NCBI GenBank assembly: GCA_050953505.1
Contig: JBMNMU010000001.1
Location: 1,116,001-1,180,000, forward strand
DNA: 64,000 nt
Source: JBMNMU01 sp050953505
GTDB lineage: Bacteria; Bacillota; Clostridia; Peptostreptococcales; Anaerovoracaceae
Reading direction: 5' to 3'
Part shown: positions 1 through 9,083 of the stretch, piece after piece
Layout of the letters: each line of letters begins with the position of its first letter
Numbering within the stretch: the stretch's first letter is position 1
Notes under the pieces: model-generated
Seen by the model: the letters and a program-made list of their open reading frames with translations, nothing else
The model's database searches: none
Told to the model about the DNA's origin: nothing
Position numbers and translations under genes: made by a program

Positions 1-157
1 CCAAAGAACAGCAGGTTTTCGATCGATCTATTCCAATATCTTCATTCTCAAATAATTTAAAGGTTGCCCCGGCTACTTCGTAACCTTGCTCCTTTAGTAA
101 GATAGCAGCTGCTGAGCTATCAACGCCGCCACTCATGGCTAATAAAACCTTCGCCAT
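1..157 (-). CDS. mnmA: tRNA-specific 2-thiouridylase MnmA (5' end only, cut by window edge)
   Basis: The first 52 codons read MAKVLLAMSGGVDSSAAAI and continue to a TCC pair near the edge. The SGGVDSS loop is the PP-loop ATP-pyrophosphatase motif that adenylates uridine 34, and the N-terminal context (about 15 residues of beta strand then SGGVDSS) is that of MnmA/TrmU, which installs the 2-thio group on tRNA Lys, Glu and Gln wobble uridines in the cytoplasm. The ATG at 157 has a GGGGAG ribosome site 6-7 bases upstream. The rest of the gene, including the catalytic cysteines, lies left of the window. Other PP-loop enzymes (ThiI, asparagine synthase) are less likely because the motif is so near the N-terminus. 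Confidence 0.85.
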   Translation of the reverse strand, partial: MAKVLLAMSGGVDSSAAAILLKEQGYEVAGATFKLFENEDIGIDRSKTCCSL

Positions 158-411
158 AGGTCTCCCCTTTCTGTTTCAAACAATTATCCTTTTATTTATC
201 TATAATGTACCACCCTTTATTTAATTTATTAACAAATAATTCTTTTCTAATCTTTTTCCAATTTGAACCGATAATTATTATAACAGTTAGTACTCTATAG
301 GAGCAACTAGCTTATTTAATTAAAATAAATATATAACACCTTTGTAGAGCTAACTGTTCCCCTAGGTACATGAACAGTAGCTTATACAGTAGCAGAGAGG
401 ATGGTTTTATT

Positions 412-813
412 ATGGCAATTAATTGGACAGAAGATTTAGCTGTTGGGATAAGTACTATTGATGAGCAGCATAAAACATGGTTTGAAAAAGCAAACCAATT
501 GTTTGAGGCAGGCAAAAATGGAAAGTCTAAGGAAATTATTGCTGAAACGCTAGATTTCCTTACTCAATATACACAGAAGCATTTTGGCGACGAAGAACAG
601 TATATGCGCAGTATCAATTATCCTGAATACGATTTTCAGAGAAAAGCCCATGCAGGGTTTGTTGCTGAACTTGAAAAGATAAAAAAAGAATATGAAGAAT
701 CCGGCGGAAGTGTTGTCCTAATTATAAACGCCAATCAAATGATTGTTGATTGGCTAATAAAGCATATCTCTCGTGAGGATAAAAAAATCGGAAAATATGT
801 TAGTGGTTTATAA
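412..813 (+). CDS. Bacteriohemerythrin
   Basis: A 133-residue single-domain hemerythrin, the usual length. The family's iron ligands are visible in order: the N-terminal signature W-x-x-x-L-x-V-G-I-x-x-I-D-x-Q-H (residues 4-21), the H-x-x-x-E motif in KHFGDEEQ, a further H-x-x-x-F (HAGF), and the C-terminal H-x-x-x-x-D (HISREDK). Such proteins bind O2 reversibly at a di-iron centre and are thought to buffer or sense oxygen in anaerobes. I start at ATG 412 because AGAGAGG lies about 11 bases upstream and the family begins at this point; an upstream in-frame ATG at 370 has no ribosome site. It stands alone and ends in its own terminator. Confidence 0.9.
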   Translation: MAINWTEDLAVGISTIDEQHKTWFEKANQLFEAGKNGKSKEIIAETLDFLTQYTQKHFGDEEQYMRSINYPEYDFQRKAHAGFVAELEKIKKEYEESGGSVVLIINANQMIVDWLIKHISREDKKIGKYVSGL

Positions 814-826
814 TATTTTCCAAACG

Positions 827-854
827 AAACAAGGCTAAAAGATGCCTTGTTTTT
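827..854 (+). terminator. Rho-independent terminator of the hemerythrin gene
   Basis: A 9-bp stem AAACAAGGC/GCCTTGTTT with an 8-base loop is followed by TTTTT on the plus strand, 14 bases after the hemerythrin stop. It abuts the stop codon of the opposing gene. Confidence 0.8.
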
Positions 855-1524
855 ATTTGCACCATCTAGGCTCTCTTACTCTCTGCTCCCAGGGGAGAAT
901 AAATACCGGTATGCCGCTAGAATAAGGAGCAATGTCATACTGCTGAAAATAAAGGGCCACCCCTGCAGGATGTAAGTAAAAGCTTTGAGGGTTAAAGTTT
1001 TGATTCACCAGGGCCACATAGTTTTCAAAATACCAATCCTCACCATGGCTAATCTGTGTAGTAATTTGCTTATTAATCATATTGATGGCAAAAGTCCTAT
1101 CAGGAATCAGATCATAAAGATTAATAGGTTTTCCTCTTTCCAGTGCCCAGGTATCTGAATCTCGCAGTGTAATTCCGTGAGCTCCTCCAGTATATTTATA
1201 TGTGTCAAAGTATATACTAATGGCGCAATTCTTGTTATAAGTAATTTCATATACCATTAGTGCTTCATGCATGTGAAAAGGAAATTGATTAGCCAAGGAT
1301 TCCTTATAATGATTTACTGCATCCCAATACATAGTTTGTTCAAATTCTTGCTGTTTCTTTAAGGCCTTTGCTTTATAGTAGTGGTTTAATGCCTCAAGTA
1401 CTTTTTCGTGATAGAAGCCTTCAAATTGCGGATATTCAATTCTATAACTTAAAACTAGCGTATTCTGATAAAAAATTTCTTCTTCAATGACTTTTTTGTT
1501 CACTGTAACAGGATCGGATTTCAT
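853..1524 (-). CDS. DUF4163/DUF3298 domain protein
   Basis: A 223-residue protein with the DUF4163-DUF3298 arrangement found in PdaC-like deacetylases and in the extracellular part of the anti-sigma factor RsiV. Visible landmarks are an N-terminal YRIEYPQF strand segment, the central Y-T-G-G-A-H-G motif (YKYTGGAHGI), INLYDL, and the C-terminal FYLHPAGVALYFQQYDIAPYS block (split here: residues near 180-205) that typifies DUF3298. No signal peptide or membrane segment is visible, which is unusual since relatives are mostly surface-exposed. ATG 1524 is preceded by AGAGGTGAT. It lies 96 bases downstream of the lipoprotein gene on the same strand and may be the last gene of that operon. Function unknown. 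Confidence 0.7.
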   Translation of the reverse strand: MKSDPVTVNKKVIEEEIFYQNTLVLSYRIEYPQFEGFYHEKVLEALNHYYKAKALKKQQEFEQTMYWDAVNHYKESLANQFPFHMHEALMVYEITYNKNCAISIYFDTYKYTGGAHGITLRDSDTWALERGKPINLYDLIPDRTFAINMINKQITTQISHGEDWYFENYVALVNQNFNPQSFYLHPAGVALYFQQYDIAPYSSGIPVFILPWEQRVREPRWCK

Positions 1525-1620
1525 ACAACATCACCTCTAAAGTAGAATATGTATTCCGGTTCAGATTTGTGAGGTTATTTCCCTGCTATTATTCATCATA
1601 ACACTTTTCAATTGCTTGAC

Positions 1621-3090
1621 TTAATACCGTATCACATTATCTGTTAAAGCCCAGGCGCCGTAAGAACGAAAGGACTCCTCCCAGTTCTTCACATAGGAAG
1701 CTGTCGCCCATTCTGCCATCACAACGGTAGAACCTTCTATTAGCTCAATCTCCGCTATAGGGCTTTTAGCAAGCTGATTTTCAATCATACTATATATAAC
1801 TAATTTGTTCTTTGTCTTCACCAGCATCAAGTCCTTATTTGGTGAAGTAAAGGCATCCTCAGCATCGGGAACACGATCTTTTATGTTCAGCCAACTCAAA
1901 CCTAATGAATCATAGAAAATCAAATTTGCCGGTGGTAGAGTTTTTAAATAAAAGTCTTTTTGCATGACCCCTTCAGCCTCATGGTAATTAATTCGACCTA
2001 CCAAGTACCAACGCCCATTTTCACGAACAAGCCCAATATTTCTTCCCTCTTCATCCCTATCCACCCAAGTAGCTCCATTGTTTCTTAAATCCAAAACCTC
2101 TTGTTCCCTTAAACTTAAAAATACGCTTAATCCTTCTTCACCTAATAAATCTCTTATGGTCATGACTTTTGCCGATGTAAATTTATCAACAGGTATGATT
2201 TGCAATTGTTTAACTCCTGCTATTTCTTTTTCAATGGAAACATAGTCATTACCAATATAATGGATCATTTGTGTGGCCGGATCTGCTACTGGCTGCTTCT
2301 CAACGCCTTCTTCTGAGGCTTTCATTTCAAGGGATTCAGAAACTACATGATTTGCTGTTATTTTCTGCCCTTTTTTCTCTGAGGCATAAAAATCTTCAAC
2401 TATTAATTCCCAAAAGCCACTGGTTCTAGGGAAAAAGATCTGGTCAGCCATTAAAATGGGGCGAAGCTCCTCTTCATCTTTAGAGATCCAAAGAGTACGA
2501 TAGGCAAAGGTGTCATTAAGGGGTGTCCTAAGCCCTAGTAGAATGCCAGACGGTTCTTTTTTAATACCTTGTTTCAAACCTTTTGTTTCCCCTCTAAGCG
2601 TATGAAAAGATCTATCGGCTTGGTCATTAATTTTTTCTAATAATAATTCTTTGTTCTGTACAAAGAAAATCATACTTTTCTCATCTATTTTCATTCCTTC
2701 GGCCAGGTACCCAGAGGCTGCATATATAGTGATCACCTCCACCTTCTCATTATTAGAATCTTGAACATGGTCATAAGCGCTATATTTTGTCATCAAATAA
2801 TCAGACATATTTACTCTTTTAATTTTATAAGAAAGATCCTCCCATACGTTACCGGCAAAAGCAGCTATACTTCCATCAAACTGAACAACGTCATCTACCC
2901 ACGATTGATTTGTTTCCCAACCATCATCCTTTATGTTCCATTCTTGAGCGACTATCCATTTTCCGTCTAAAGGATAAGATTTCACGGTGGGTGGAATAAT
3001 TTTTCCTGCAGAGACCTCAGATGATTTATTACATCCAATAAGGAAAAACAAAGAAAGGGCGATTATAATGAATATAGGTTTTTTAATCAT
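1621..3090 (-). CDS. Hypothetical lipoprotein downstream of a two-component system
   Basis: A 489-residue secreted lipoprotein. From the ATG at 3090 the protein starts MIKKPIFIIIALSLFFLIGC, a lysine-rich n-region, hydrophobic core and lipobox LIGC with Cys20, so it should be anchored on the outer face of the membrane. The AAAGGTGG site 7 bases upstream decides this start over an upstream codon at 3120. It overlaps the histidine kinase stop by 8 bases, implying translational coupling. The body has no domain I recognise; it contains repeated WYLVGRINYHE-like beta segments suggestive of a beta-propeller or WG-like fold, which is a guess. By position it may be a sensor accessory or target of the two-component pair. 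Confidence 0.7.
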   Translation of the reverse strand: MIKKPIFIIIALSLFFLIGCNKSSEVSAGKIIPPTVKSYPLDGKWIVAQEWNIKDDGWETNQSWVDDVVQFDGSIAAFAGNVWEDLSYKIKRVNMSDYLMTKYSAYDHVQDSNNEKVEVITIYAASGYLAEGMKIDEKSMIFFVQNKELLLEKINDQADRSFHTLRGETKGLKQGIKKEPSGILLGLRTPLNDTFAYRTLWISKDEEELRPILMADQIFFPRTSGFWELIVEDFYASEKKGQKITANHVVSESLEMKASEEGVEKQPVADPATQMIHYIGNDYVSIEKEIAGVKQLQIIPVDKFTSAKVMTIRDLLGEEGLSVFLSLREQEVLDLRNNGATWVDRDEEGRNIGLVRENGRWYLVGRINYHEAEGVMQKDFYLKTLPPANLIFYDSLGLSWLNIKDRVPDAEDAFTSPNKDLMLVKTKNKLVIYSMIENQLAKSPIAEIELIEGSTVVMAEWATASYVKNWEESFRSYGAWALTDNVIRY

Positions 3091-4477
3091 TACAAACCAC
3101 CTTTCTTGGAATAGTGACAATAACAGTGGTACCTACATTGAGCTCACTGATGATATCCAATTGTCCCTGCATTAAATGAACGATTTCTTCACAAATGGAC
3201 AACCCTATTCCATTCCTAGACCGAGAGCTTTTCCCTTTAAAAAACTTTTCTTTTACCATGGGCAGCTCCTCAGCACCAATCCCACAGCCATTGTCTTTAA
3301 TGATAAAAACTAATTCATTTTCATTTGCCTGTACCTGAAAATCAATCTCTCCCCCATCCTCTGTAAAATTGAAAGCATTGTCTAGAATATTGATAAATAA
3401 TTGTTTCATGCGGTTAGGGTCAGTTGAGATCCAAGGTAAGTCTTCTGGGCATGTAAGGATAAATTCAATGCTTCTACGCTTGGCTCGAGGTAACATTTGT
3501 TTGTAAATATGCTGTAGTAATTCACACAAATCAACCTTCTCATATTCAAGCCGAATTCTATCTGAATTGAACTTGGAAAAATCAAGGAGCTCCTCCACCA
3601 TTTGAGTCAGTCGCCCGCTTTCTTTTTCGATGATACTCAAGCCGTCTTTATAAATTGCTTTTTCTTGCAGATTTTCATTTTGTAATGTAATAGCCCAGCC
3701 CATGATAGAGGTTAACGGAGTGCGCAGCTCATGAGAAATAGAGGAAATAAAATCATTTTTTAGTTTTTCTTTCTTTTCAATTTCATCTGCCATATAATTT
3801 AATGTATCTGAAAGCTTGCCAATTTCATCATCCTGTCTTTTTTTGCTTCTCACTTTAAAATTCCCCGCTGCCATGCTTTCTGCAACAGAGGTAACTTCTT
3901 TTAAAGGCACAAGAATGGTGTTCGCTAAAAAGATACTAAGGAATCCCACTATTAAAACGACAAAAACACCAATAAGGGTAAATATTTTGGCTGTATCCAC
4001 AATATCTTCGTCAATAGCCTTGGTTGAAGCGATTAACCTTAGTGCTCCTACAATTTCTCCCCGTGATTTTAAAGGATATGATACGGCCATGACCCTTTCT
4101 TCCTCTAATGTTCCCACCCATTGACCCAGCCTGTCATTTAGTGCCGCTTCAATGTCGGGAGTGGGAATTTGGGAAATAGGAATCGTGCCCTGAGAATTCA
4201 TGATGATATGGCCTTCTCTGTCTACGATTTCTACCTGAGAATTGCTCTGATTCCAAAATGCATCCACATTATATAGAATGTTATCTTCTAGTGAGGAATC
4301 AGAATAATATTTTGAATACATGTCTGCGCTGATTTTCACTTGGTTGGTTAAATTGCCCTCCAAACTCCCGTAGTAATTTTGCTTGACTGTATAGATTAAT
4401 AAGATCTCCAAAATGACTACGGAAATCAAAATGAGAATAAGAAAACTAGCTGTCAGTCTTCGCCTGATTCCTTTCAT
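3083..4477 (-). CDS. Membrane sensor histidine kinase
   Basis: A 464-residue transmitter with TM1 at residues 8-30, an extracellular sensing domain of about 130 residues (single Cache/sCache-like, with IVDREGHIIMNSQG), TM2 at 165-187, a HAMP linker at 188-240, the phosphoacceptor block SHELRTPLTS with His249, and an HATPase_c domain with N box (DNAFNFTEDG), G1 (DNGCGIG) and G2 (NGIGLSI) motifs. All catalytic elements are present. The start overlaps the response regulator stop by 4 bases (ATGA), and the stop overlaps the lipoprotein start. It resembles the PhoR/ResE class of orthodox kinases. Signal unknown. Confidence 0.92.
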   Translation of the reverse strand: MKGIRRRLTASFLILILISVVILEILLIYTVKQNYYGSLEGNLTNQVKISADMYSKYYSDSSLEDNILYNVDAFWNQSNSQVEIVDREGHIIMNSQGTIPISQIPTPDIEAALNDRLGQWVGTLEEERVMAVSYPLKSRGEIVGALRLIASTKAIDEDIVDTAKIFTLIGVFVVLIVGFLSIFLANTILVPLKEVTSVAESMAAGNFKVRSKKRQDDEIGKLSDTLNYMADEIEKKEKLKNDFISSISHELRTPLTSIMGWAITLQNENLQEKAIYKDGLSIIEKESGRLTQMVEELLDFSKFNSDRIRLEYEKVDLCELLQHIYKQMLPRAKRRSIEFILTCPEDLPWISTDPNRMKQLFINILDNAFNFTEDGGEIDFQVQANENELVFIIKDNGCGIGAEELPMVKEKFFKGKSSRSRNGIGLSICEEIVHLMQGQLDIISELNVGTTVIVTIPRKVVCND

Positions 4478-5187
4478 GGAAGCCTCCTATCTGACCTTGG
4501 CTGAAGTCTGTAACCAGAACCCCACACGGTTTTAATATATTGAGGCTGGGAGGGGTTGTCCTCTATTTTTTCCCTGAGACGCCTTATATGGACATCTAGT
4601 GTTTTTGTATCCCCAAAATAGTTTTCTCCCCAGACCACATTTAGCAGTTCCTCTCTTTTCAATGCTTTTCCCAAATTCTCCATGAACATTTTTAACAGGG
4701 AGTATTCTGTAGGCGTTAGCTCCACTTCATTATTATTTTTCATTAATTTATTGGCTGTTAAATCCAGCTTTAAATCACCGCAATAATAAACTTTATTTTT
4801 ATTTTCTAAGGATTTTTGCCGTCTTAGCAGGGCTTTAATCCTTGCAACCAGCTCAAAGGGATTAAAAGGCTTCACCATATAGTCATCAGCGCCTAGCTCA
4901 AGGCCTAAAATTTTATCTGAATCCTGACCTTTGGCTGTTAGCATAATGATTAAGACTTCAGGAGAAATTTCACGGACATATCGGCAAACCTCTAGCCCAT
5001 CTATCCCCGGAAGCATTAGATCCAGCACAATTAGATGGGGATTAAATACAGGGAGGAGATTTAGTGCATCTTCCCCACTTGCCGCCTCTTCTACTTGGTA
5101 ATCTGCCATTTCTAAATTTAATGTAATGAAGCTTCGAATGGAAGCCTCATCCTCCACCACCATCACCCTAATTCCATTGCTTTCCAT
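4474..5187 (-). CDS. OmpR/PhoB-family response regulator
   Basis: A 237-residue two-domain regulator. The receiver has the acidic pair in VEDE, phosphoacceptor Asp56 in VLDLMLPG, the TAKG threonine/serine, and the lysine in VKPFNP. The C-terminal winged helix (residues 130-230) has the family hallmarks ELTPTEYSLLKMF, VWGENYFGDTKTLDVHIRRLREK and IKTVWGSGYRL. It should be phosphorylated by the adjacent kinase and bind direct repeats as a dimer. It lies 23 bases downstream of the acyltransferase gene, so the four genes 7187-1621 are likely one transcript. Confidence 0.93.
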   Translation of the reverse strand: MESNGIRVMVVEDEASIRSFITLNLEMADYQVEEAASGEDALNLLPVFNPHLIVLDLMLPGIDGLEVCRYVREISPEVLIIMLTAKGQDSDKILGLELGADDYMVKPFNPFELVARIKALLRRQKSLENKNKVYYCGDLKLDLTANKLMKNNNEVELTPTEYSLLKMFMENLGKALKREELLNVVWGENYFGDTKTLDVHIRRLREKIEDNPSQPQYIKTVWGSGYRLQPRSDRRLP

Positions 5188-5210
5188 ACTCTATTTCCTC
5201 TTATCATCTA

Positions 5211-7187
5211 TCATCTGGATGAAGTCAATGCTTCTATAATCGTGTTAGCATAGGCTTCGGCCCCTGTCTTATTTAGATGAACCCCATCTTGTGAAAAGTA
5301 ATCGTCTTTTCCACTGCTTACGGAGTACCAATCTATCAGTGTAGTGTTTATGTAAGTATCTGAAACTTTTTTCAGTGTTTCATTGACTACCTGCTCCCAG
5401 GGCCTAGGAACCCGGGTATTGATTAATATGATTTTATCAGCTTCATTTAAATCATCTAAAGTTCTTTTTAACTGCTTTTCTGTAAATGAACCATTGGTAC
5501 CTAGCTCAATAATAACTGTTTTTTTCAATTTGCCTTCCCTCTTAAGCTGGTCAATGATATCAGGAGCCTGATGCATCTGCCTGCTAACTTTTGCATCTAC
5601 GATGATGCCAGGAATCCTTCTTTGCAAAACCGGTTCCACATCGATCATAAGTGAATCCCCAATGACAGTAATTTCTTCTCCAATTAGACCATGGACCATG
5701 TCATCAACTGGATTATCGGGAATTTGTGGAGGAACAGTACCTTCGCTCCCATCAGGATCCTCGCTACCTTCAGGTAGATTAGGCTGATTATCTTCGTTGC
5801 CGATTAACTGGTCCTTATCTTCTTGATCCTGATTTTCGATTTCTTCGTCATGATTTTCAGTTTCTTGGTGATGATTGTTCCTTTGTTCTGTTTCCTCTGC
5901 AACATAATCTTTTTCCGTCAGTTGACTTGCGGAGCTTTGGGAGCCTTGATTGGCCGTGACAAATAATATTAAAAAAATTAGCGCAATACTAACAAAACCC
6001 TTCAACCCTGCCTTCAACGGTTTTTGCCACTTTTGAATAGTAAACATTTCCTTCAAATATTGTTTTTTCAAACCATATCGTAGGGGTTCCTCTATCAAAT
6101 AGCGTGACAAGGCTGCCAGTATTACGGTAATGGCCATCTGCCAAAATATTCGTACAGGATCTGCCCCTCCTGTATTTACAATAGGACTAGTGAGGACGAT
6201 CACCGGATAATGCCATAAATAAATTCCGTAGGAGCTTTCTCCTATCCAACGTAAAGGGCGCCATGAAAACAATTTTGCTAAATGGCTTGAAGGGTGAGCC
6301 AAAGCTGCTACAAATAAAGCCGCCGCTACAGAGAAAATCAAGAGCCCTCCTTGGTAGACAAAGGTTTGATATTGGTTGGTTTTAATCATCATTAAAATGA
6401 CCACAAGAAAGCCAAGACTTCCTATTGCATCCAGGGCAAGCCTTTTTTTACTAGATAACTGGACATCCATCTTCCAGCTTGGCCAAACCATGGCCAGCAA
6501 AGCTCCTATAAGTAAAGCAAAAGCACGTGTATCAGTTCCGTAATATACCCTACTAGGATCCATGCCTGGCACATAAATCAAAGCCATGGCTGCAACAGAA
6601 ACCAAAATAACAATGATGGTTCCACCTATCACCCGCTTTCTCTTAATGAGATATCGTAAGGTAAGGCCCAACAGGACAGGCCAAAGTATGTAAAATTGTT
6701 CCTCTATGGCCAAGGACCAAAGGTGACCTAAGGGGGATGGCGGTCCAAAGCTTTCAAAATAAGAGACTTCCTTTAGTATTAAATGCCAATTGCTGACATA
6801 AAAAATAGCTGCTAAAACTTCGCCTTTCAAGGCTGCAAGTCGGGACGAATCGAAGATTATTACCCAAGAGAACACACTGGACAGCATCAAAAATAAGGCC
6901 GGTAGTAATCGCCTAGCCCGTCGTATCCAAAAGTCCTTTAAATCAATGCGGCCTTTCTCTTCCCATTGATATAATAAAATATTTGTAATTAGAAATCCGG
7001 AGAGAACAAAGAAAAGATTTACTCCCAGCAATCCCCCCTGTGCCCACTTCAGATCAAGATGATATGTAACCACTGCAAATACGGCCAGCGCTCTCATTCC
7101 ATCTAATCCTGGCATGTAACGCATAGTATGGTGTGAGGGTATGGTTTGGCTTGTGTTTGATTTGTTATTGTTATTGCTGGATTTCAT
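5211..7187 (-). CDS. Membrane O-acyltransferase with C-terminal SGNH domain (OatA-like)
   Basis: A 658-residue two-domain protein. The N-terminal Acyltransferase_3 domain starts at YMPGLDGMRALAVFAVVTYHL (residues 24-44; the His is catalytic in the family) and has about ten membrane segments with the R-R-A-R-R-L-L-P loop. A low-complexity acidic linker rich in E, D, N and Q follows at about 415-480. The C-terminal SGNH-like esterase fold shows GDSLMIDV, a GTNGS block and the catalytic Asp-x-x-His in DGVHLNKTG. This architecture matches OatA enzymes that O-acetylate peptidoglycan or surface polysaccharides: the membrane domain passes acetyl groups outward, the SGNH domain transfers them. It is the first gene of the two-component operon, suggesting a cell-wall theme. 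Confidence 0.85.
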   Translation of the reverse strand: MKSSNNNNKSNTSQTIPSHHTMRYMPGLDGMRALAVFAVVTYHLDLKWAQGGLLGVNLFFVLSGFLITNILLYQWEEKGRIDLKDFWIRRARRLLPALFLMLSSVFSWVIIFDSSRLAALKGEVLAAIFYVSNWHLILKEVSYFESFGPPSPLGHLWSLAIEEQFYILWPVLLGLTLRYLIKRKRVIGGTIIVILVSVAAMALIYVPGMDPSRVYYGTDTRAFALLIGALLAMVWPSWKMDVQLSSKKRLALDAIGSLGFLVVILMMIKTNQYQTFVYQGGLLIFSVAAALFVAALAHPSSHLAKLFSWRPLRWIGESSYGIYLWHYPVIVLTSPIVNTGGADPVRIFWQMAITVILAALSRYLIEEPLRYGLKKQYLKEMFTIQKWQKPLKAGLKGFVSIALIFLILFVTANQGSQSSASQLTEKDYVAEETEQRNNHHQETENHDEEIENQDQEDKDQLIGNEDNQPNLPEGSEDPDGSEGTVPPQIPDNPVDDMVHGLIGEEITVIGDSLMIDVEPVLQRRIPGIIVDAKVSRQMHQAPDIIDQLKREGKLKKTVIIELGTNGSFTEKQLKRTLDDLNEADKIILINTRVPRPWEQVVNETLKKVSDTYINTTLIDWYSVSSGKDDYFSQDGVHLNKTGAEAYANTIIEALTSSR

Positions 7188-7305
7188 AGATTTTTCCTCT
7201 TCCTTTCATGCTAGATTATGGATATACACCTCATGGGTATCTTCTCATATCAATCATAACAAATTTAAAATTGTATTGCGTTACAATTTATTTAAAATTA
7301 GTTAC

Positions 7306-7346
7306 AAAAAAGTAAATTCCCCCTAAACCTTATGAGTCAGGGGGAA
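7306..7346 (-). terminator. Terminator downstream of lipB-lipA
   Basis: A perfect 8-bp stem TTCCCCCT/AGGGGGAA with a 14-base loop lies about 80 bases after the lipA stop; on the minus strand it is followed by TTTACTTTTTT. The region 7188-7424 holds nothing else that I can identify. Confidence 0.65.
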
Positions 7347-7424
7347 ATTTAGAACCAAACTATCTATTTACAATAATGTAGGTTTCACGCTTTTTATATA
7401 GGATTCTCGATTATCTGATATACC

Positions 7425-8294
7425 TTACTCGCCTCTTACTTTATCTATTCCTAGCGCAGCATTATAGGAGCTTCTTACGAAGGGGCCTGAAGCTACATAT
7501 TTGAATCCTTTCTCTTCTGCTATTTTTTTATACTTTTCAAATATATCAGGGTGAATATATTCTTTTAACTGGATATGCTCCTTAGAAGGCTGGAGATATT
7601 GCCCAATTGTGAGAATATCACAGTCAATTTCTCTTAAATCATCCATGAGGGAATGAACGGATTCTTCCTTTTCCCCTAAACCTACCATAATGCCGGATTT
7701 TGTGTAAATGCTGGGATCTATCTCCTTCACTTTTTTTAGAAGCTCTAAGGATCTTTTATAATCCGCCTGAGGTCTAACTTCATTATACAGTTCTGGTACA
7801 GTTTCAAGGTTGTGATTCAAAATATCCGGCTTGGAATCAAGAATGGTTTTTAAGGCTTCCCAATCACCCTGTAAGTCTGAAATCAGAAGCTCTATAGTTG
7901 ATTGTGGATTCTGCTTTCTAATTTCTTGAACTGTTTTTGCAAAGTGCTCCGCACCTCCGTCAGGGAGATCATCTCTAGTTACAGAGGTTACTACAACGTG
8001 CCTTAACCCCATTTCCTTGCAGGCCTTACCAATATTTTCAGGCTCCTTTGGATCTAAAGGCTCTGTGTGGCCATTTGTAACCGCGCAAAATCTGCAGTTT
8101 CTCGTACATACATTGCCTAATATCATAAAAGTAGCTGTTTTATTCCCATAGCATTCTCCCATATTAGGGCACTCCGCACTGTCACAAACAGTGTGCAATG
8201 ATAAGCTTTTTAATAAATTAACGGTTTCTTGAACCCCTTCCAAGTTGGTTAATCTGGTTCTTAACCACTCTGGTTTTTTTAATTCCATACTCAT
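7425..8294 (-). CDS. lipA: Lipoyl synthase
   Basis: A 289-residue radical SAM enzyme that inserts two sulfurs into octanoyl groups on lipoyl domains. Both clusters are seen: the auxiliary-cluster motif C-x4-C-x5-C (CDSAECPNMGEC) and the radical SAM motif C-x3-C-x2-C (CTRNCRFC), plus the C-terminal R-S-S-Y that supplies the serine ligand of the auxiliary cluster. The family block NHNLETVPELY is intact. It starts 4 bases after the lipB stop, with AAAGGA at the end of lipB as ribosome site, so it is co-translated with lipB. In an anaerobe the likely acceptor is the glycine-cleavage H protein; no lipoyl-bearing protein is in this window. Confidence 0.96.
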   Translation of the reverse strand: MSMELKKPEWLRTRLTNLEGVQETVNLLKSLSLHTVCDSAECPNMGECYGNKTATFMILGNVCTRNCRFCAVTNGHTEPLDPKEPENIGKACKEMGLRHVVVTSVTRDDLPDGGAEHFAKTVQEIRKQNPQSTIELLISDLQGDWEALKTILDSKPDILNHNLETVPELYNEVRPQADYKRSLELLKKVKEIDPSIYTKSGIMVGLGEKEESVHSLMDDLREIDCDILTIGQYLQPSKEHIQLKEYIHPDIFEKYKKIAEEKGFKYVASGPFVRSSYNAALGIDKVRGE

Positions 8295-8298
8295 ACAC

Positions 8299-8967
8299 TT
8301 AATCCTTTTTTAATATTTTTTCATCTGCTGATTCTAAGGTAATTTCAAACACATTTTCAAGGCTTTTTATCAGCTGATCTTTAATAGTATTTATCTCAAA
8401 ATTAGAGACGTGATCCTCTAAGGAGGTCACACCAAATTCTGTTATACCGCAAGGGTTGATCCAATTAAAGAATTCCTTGTCCAGATTGATATTAAAGGAA
8501 AGACCATGAAAGGTAACCCATTTTCTAACAGCGACTCCCACAGCTGAAATCTTTTCATCCTCCACCCAAGTGCCCCGATATTCGGGTTTTTTAGAGCCTT
8601 TTATTCCATATTGACCTAGAACGTCAATTACAGCATTTTCAAGACAATCTATAAACCAATGGGTATCCTTTCTTAAGAAATTTAAATTAAAAATTGGATA
8701 GGCGACTATTTGACCCGGTCCGTGGAAGGTAATATTTCCTCCTCGACTAATTTGGACGATGTCAACTCCTTGGCTCTCTATGTATTCTTTGGAACGCAGC
8801 AGATTTTCCTGGCCGCCCCCTGTCCCTATTGTATAAACAGGCGCATGCTCCAAAACTAATAAGATCCCTTTGTATTCCTGATCTTTAACTAATTCGAAGG
8901 CCTTTTTTTGCATATCAAGGCCTTCTTCATATTTTATTAACCGGTTAAAGTTAATGAGCTTGTACAT
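8299..8967 (-). CDS. lipB: Octanoyl-[ACP]:protein octanoyltransferase
   Basis: A 222-residue LipB, which moves octanoate from acyl carrier protein to the lysine of lipoyl domains, upstream of LipA in lipoate synthesis. Visible motifs: the R-G-G-x-x-T-F-H-G-P-G-Q block, the lysine-bearing AVGVAVRKWVTFHG segment, and a catalytic-type Cys in INPCGI. I start at ATG 8967 because GAAGGG lies 7 bases upstream; an upstream start at 8985 is poorly placed. It forms a two-gene operon with lipA. Confidence 0.94.
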   Translation of the reverse strand: MYKLINFNRLIKYEEGLDMQKKAFELVKDQEYKGILLVLEHAPVYTIGTGGGQENLLRSKEYIESQGVDIVQISRGGNITFHGPGQIVAYPIFNLNFLRKDTHWFIDCLENAVIDVLGQYGIKGSKKPEYRGTWVEDEKISAVGVAVRKWVTFHGLSFNINLDKEFFNWINPCGITEFGVTSLEDHVSNFEINTIKDQLIKSLENVFEITLESADEKILKKD

Positions 8968-9083
8968 GTAATTCCCTTCTCTCACATTTCAATGTTTGCA
9001 AATAATATGCCAGCAGATATTTTATCATGAATAGAGAAAAATGTCGAATTTTTTGGATGGGCAATTTTTGGTGGATTACCAGG